Below, piece after piece: positions 5,874-6,427 of a stretch of DNA of 6,427 bases (the first letter of the stretch is position 1; every line of letters begins with the position of its first letter). Under the pieces are notes generated by a model. It ran no database searches. It was not told where the DNA came from and saw nothing but the letters and a program-made list of their open reading frames with translations. The translations under genes were made by a program, and so were the position numbers. The stretch is from an uncultured Chloroflexota bacterium. GTDB taxonomy: Bacteria; Chloroflexota; Anaerolineae; Aggregatilineales; Phototrophicaceae. The stretch covers positions 1 to 6,427 of the forward strand of contig CALMDI010000787.1 in NCBI GenBank assembly GCA_937864975.1, written 5' to 3'.

Positions 5874-6427
5874 TCAAGCATCCTTGAAGCCGATGACTCG
5901 TTTGACAAGCGCGCGCAAGTTCCTGTCGAGGCGCGTGAACGGCAGCCGTTCCAGCCGGTACTCCGCGTAGGCGTGAGGCTCCGCCCCGATCTGTTCCTTG
6001 AAATGCGCCAGCGATTCAGACGATCCCGTTTCGCCCAGGTGATAGGCGCGGCAGCCCGCGTTGCAGGCGTCCTCAATCGCGAGGCGATCCAGCAGCATAT
6101 TCGCGCGGCTCGGACCCGCCAGCGCCTTGTTCATGACGCTCCGCGTGGAATGGGCGTTGCGCGACTGCAAGACGATCATCGCGGCGGCAGGCTCATTATC
6201 GACCCATGCCACCCACAGGCGAAAGGCGTCTCCCATAAACCGCGCGATGTTTTGAAGCTTGCGAAGCGGGTCGCGCCGCTCGCCGCGCCAGCGCGCCAGC
6301 CAGGGCGGTTCGTTTTGCTGGGCTGCCCAGCGCTCCAGCGACTGAAGGTAAAGCTGGTAATACACCGGGAGTAACCGCCCGGTGGTGTCAAGCTCGACCA
6401 CGATGCCCGATTTTTCGGCTTTGCGGA
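5874..6427 (-). CDS. FemAB-like GNAT-fold transferase, C-terminal part (5' end outside window)
   Basis: The reading frame is open to the right edge and ends at TGA 5876-5874, giving 183 visible residues; the N-terminal half is missing. A GTG at 6401 could be mistaken for the start, but the codons before it read RKAEKSGI directly ahead of VVELD. That resembles the R-x-A-E-K-S-G segment inside FemAB-family proteins, so the protein very likely continues upstream. Further family-like features are the segment around FRLWVAWVDNEPAAAMIV (a core GNAT strand pair) and, near the C-terminus, YHLGETGSSESLAHFKEQIG followed by AEPHAYAEYRL, typical of the last FemAB/Acetyltransf_6 domain. Family members transfer amino acids or acyl groups to peptidoglycan precursors or, in exopolysaccharide loci, to unidentified acceptors; they are cytoplasmic. 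No membrane segment is visible. The next gene starts 48 bp downstream on the same strand, so co-transcription is likely. The family call is fairly secure; the substrate is unknown. Confidence 0.82.
   Translation of the reverse strand, partial: RKAEKSGIVVELDTTGRLLPVYYQLYLQSLERWAAQQNEPPWLARWRGERRDPLRKLQNIARFMGDAFRLWVAWVDNEPAAAMIVLQSRNAHSTRSVMNKALAGPSRANMLLDRLAIEDACNAGCRAYHLGETGSSESLAHFKEQIGAEPHAYAEYRLERLPFTRLDRNLRALVKRVIGFKDA

Noticed and set aside
6399..6401. GTG as the start of the FemAB-like gene
   Set aside because: The frame stays open to the window edge, and the upstream codons encode a FemAB-like R-K-A-E-K-S-G segment, so this is an internal Val.

Overview
The window reads as part of a cell-surface polysaccharide (exopolysaccharide or related glycan) biosynthesis and export locus. 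All five genes lie on the minus strand, so transcription runs from the right edge to the left edge. By eye the DNA is GC-rich, the genes are tightly packed, and long open frames on the opposite strand are coding shadows. The protein families (FemAB-like transferase, GH16 hydrolase with a CYWW...GC segment, MOP-type flippase, large polytopic membrane protein with a WVGQDYFSPQ motif) would suit a free-living GC-rich bacterium such as a member of the Chloroflexota. That assignment is inference from family resemblance; nothing in the window fixes the taxon.

Layout in transcription order: (1) 6427-5874, the C-terminal part of a FemAB/GNAT-fold acyl- or aminoacyl-transferase whose start lies beyond the right edge; (2) 5825-4926, a secreted GH16 endoglycosidase with an intact E-I-D-M-V-E catalytic motif, preceded by a clear ribosome binding site in a hairpin loop; (3) 4846-2480, a 788-residue protein joining a 12-or-so-helix polysaccharide flippase to a C-terminal APH-type kinase-fold domain; (4) about 2531-612, a 639-residue polytopic membrane protein with a C-terminal extramembrane domain, resembling GT-C-type glycosyltransferases or polymerases; (5) 615 to beyond the left edge, a four-helix membrane protein joined to a soluble domain, with its start overlapping the previous stop (ATGA).

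Gene spacing is 48 bp, 79 bp, about -52 bp and -4 bp, which supports a single operon. A plausible joint function: the transferase decorates a precursor or cell-wall component, the flippase moves a lipid-linked oligosaccharide across the membrane, the GT-C-like protein adds sugars to it or polymerises it outside, and the secreted GH16 enzyme trims or releases the polymer. The main oddity is the flippase-kinase fusion. There is no gene-free stretch above 80 bp, and I see no RNA genes, mobile elements, CRISPR arrays or convincing promoters or terminators.
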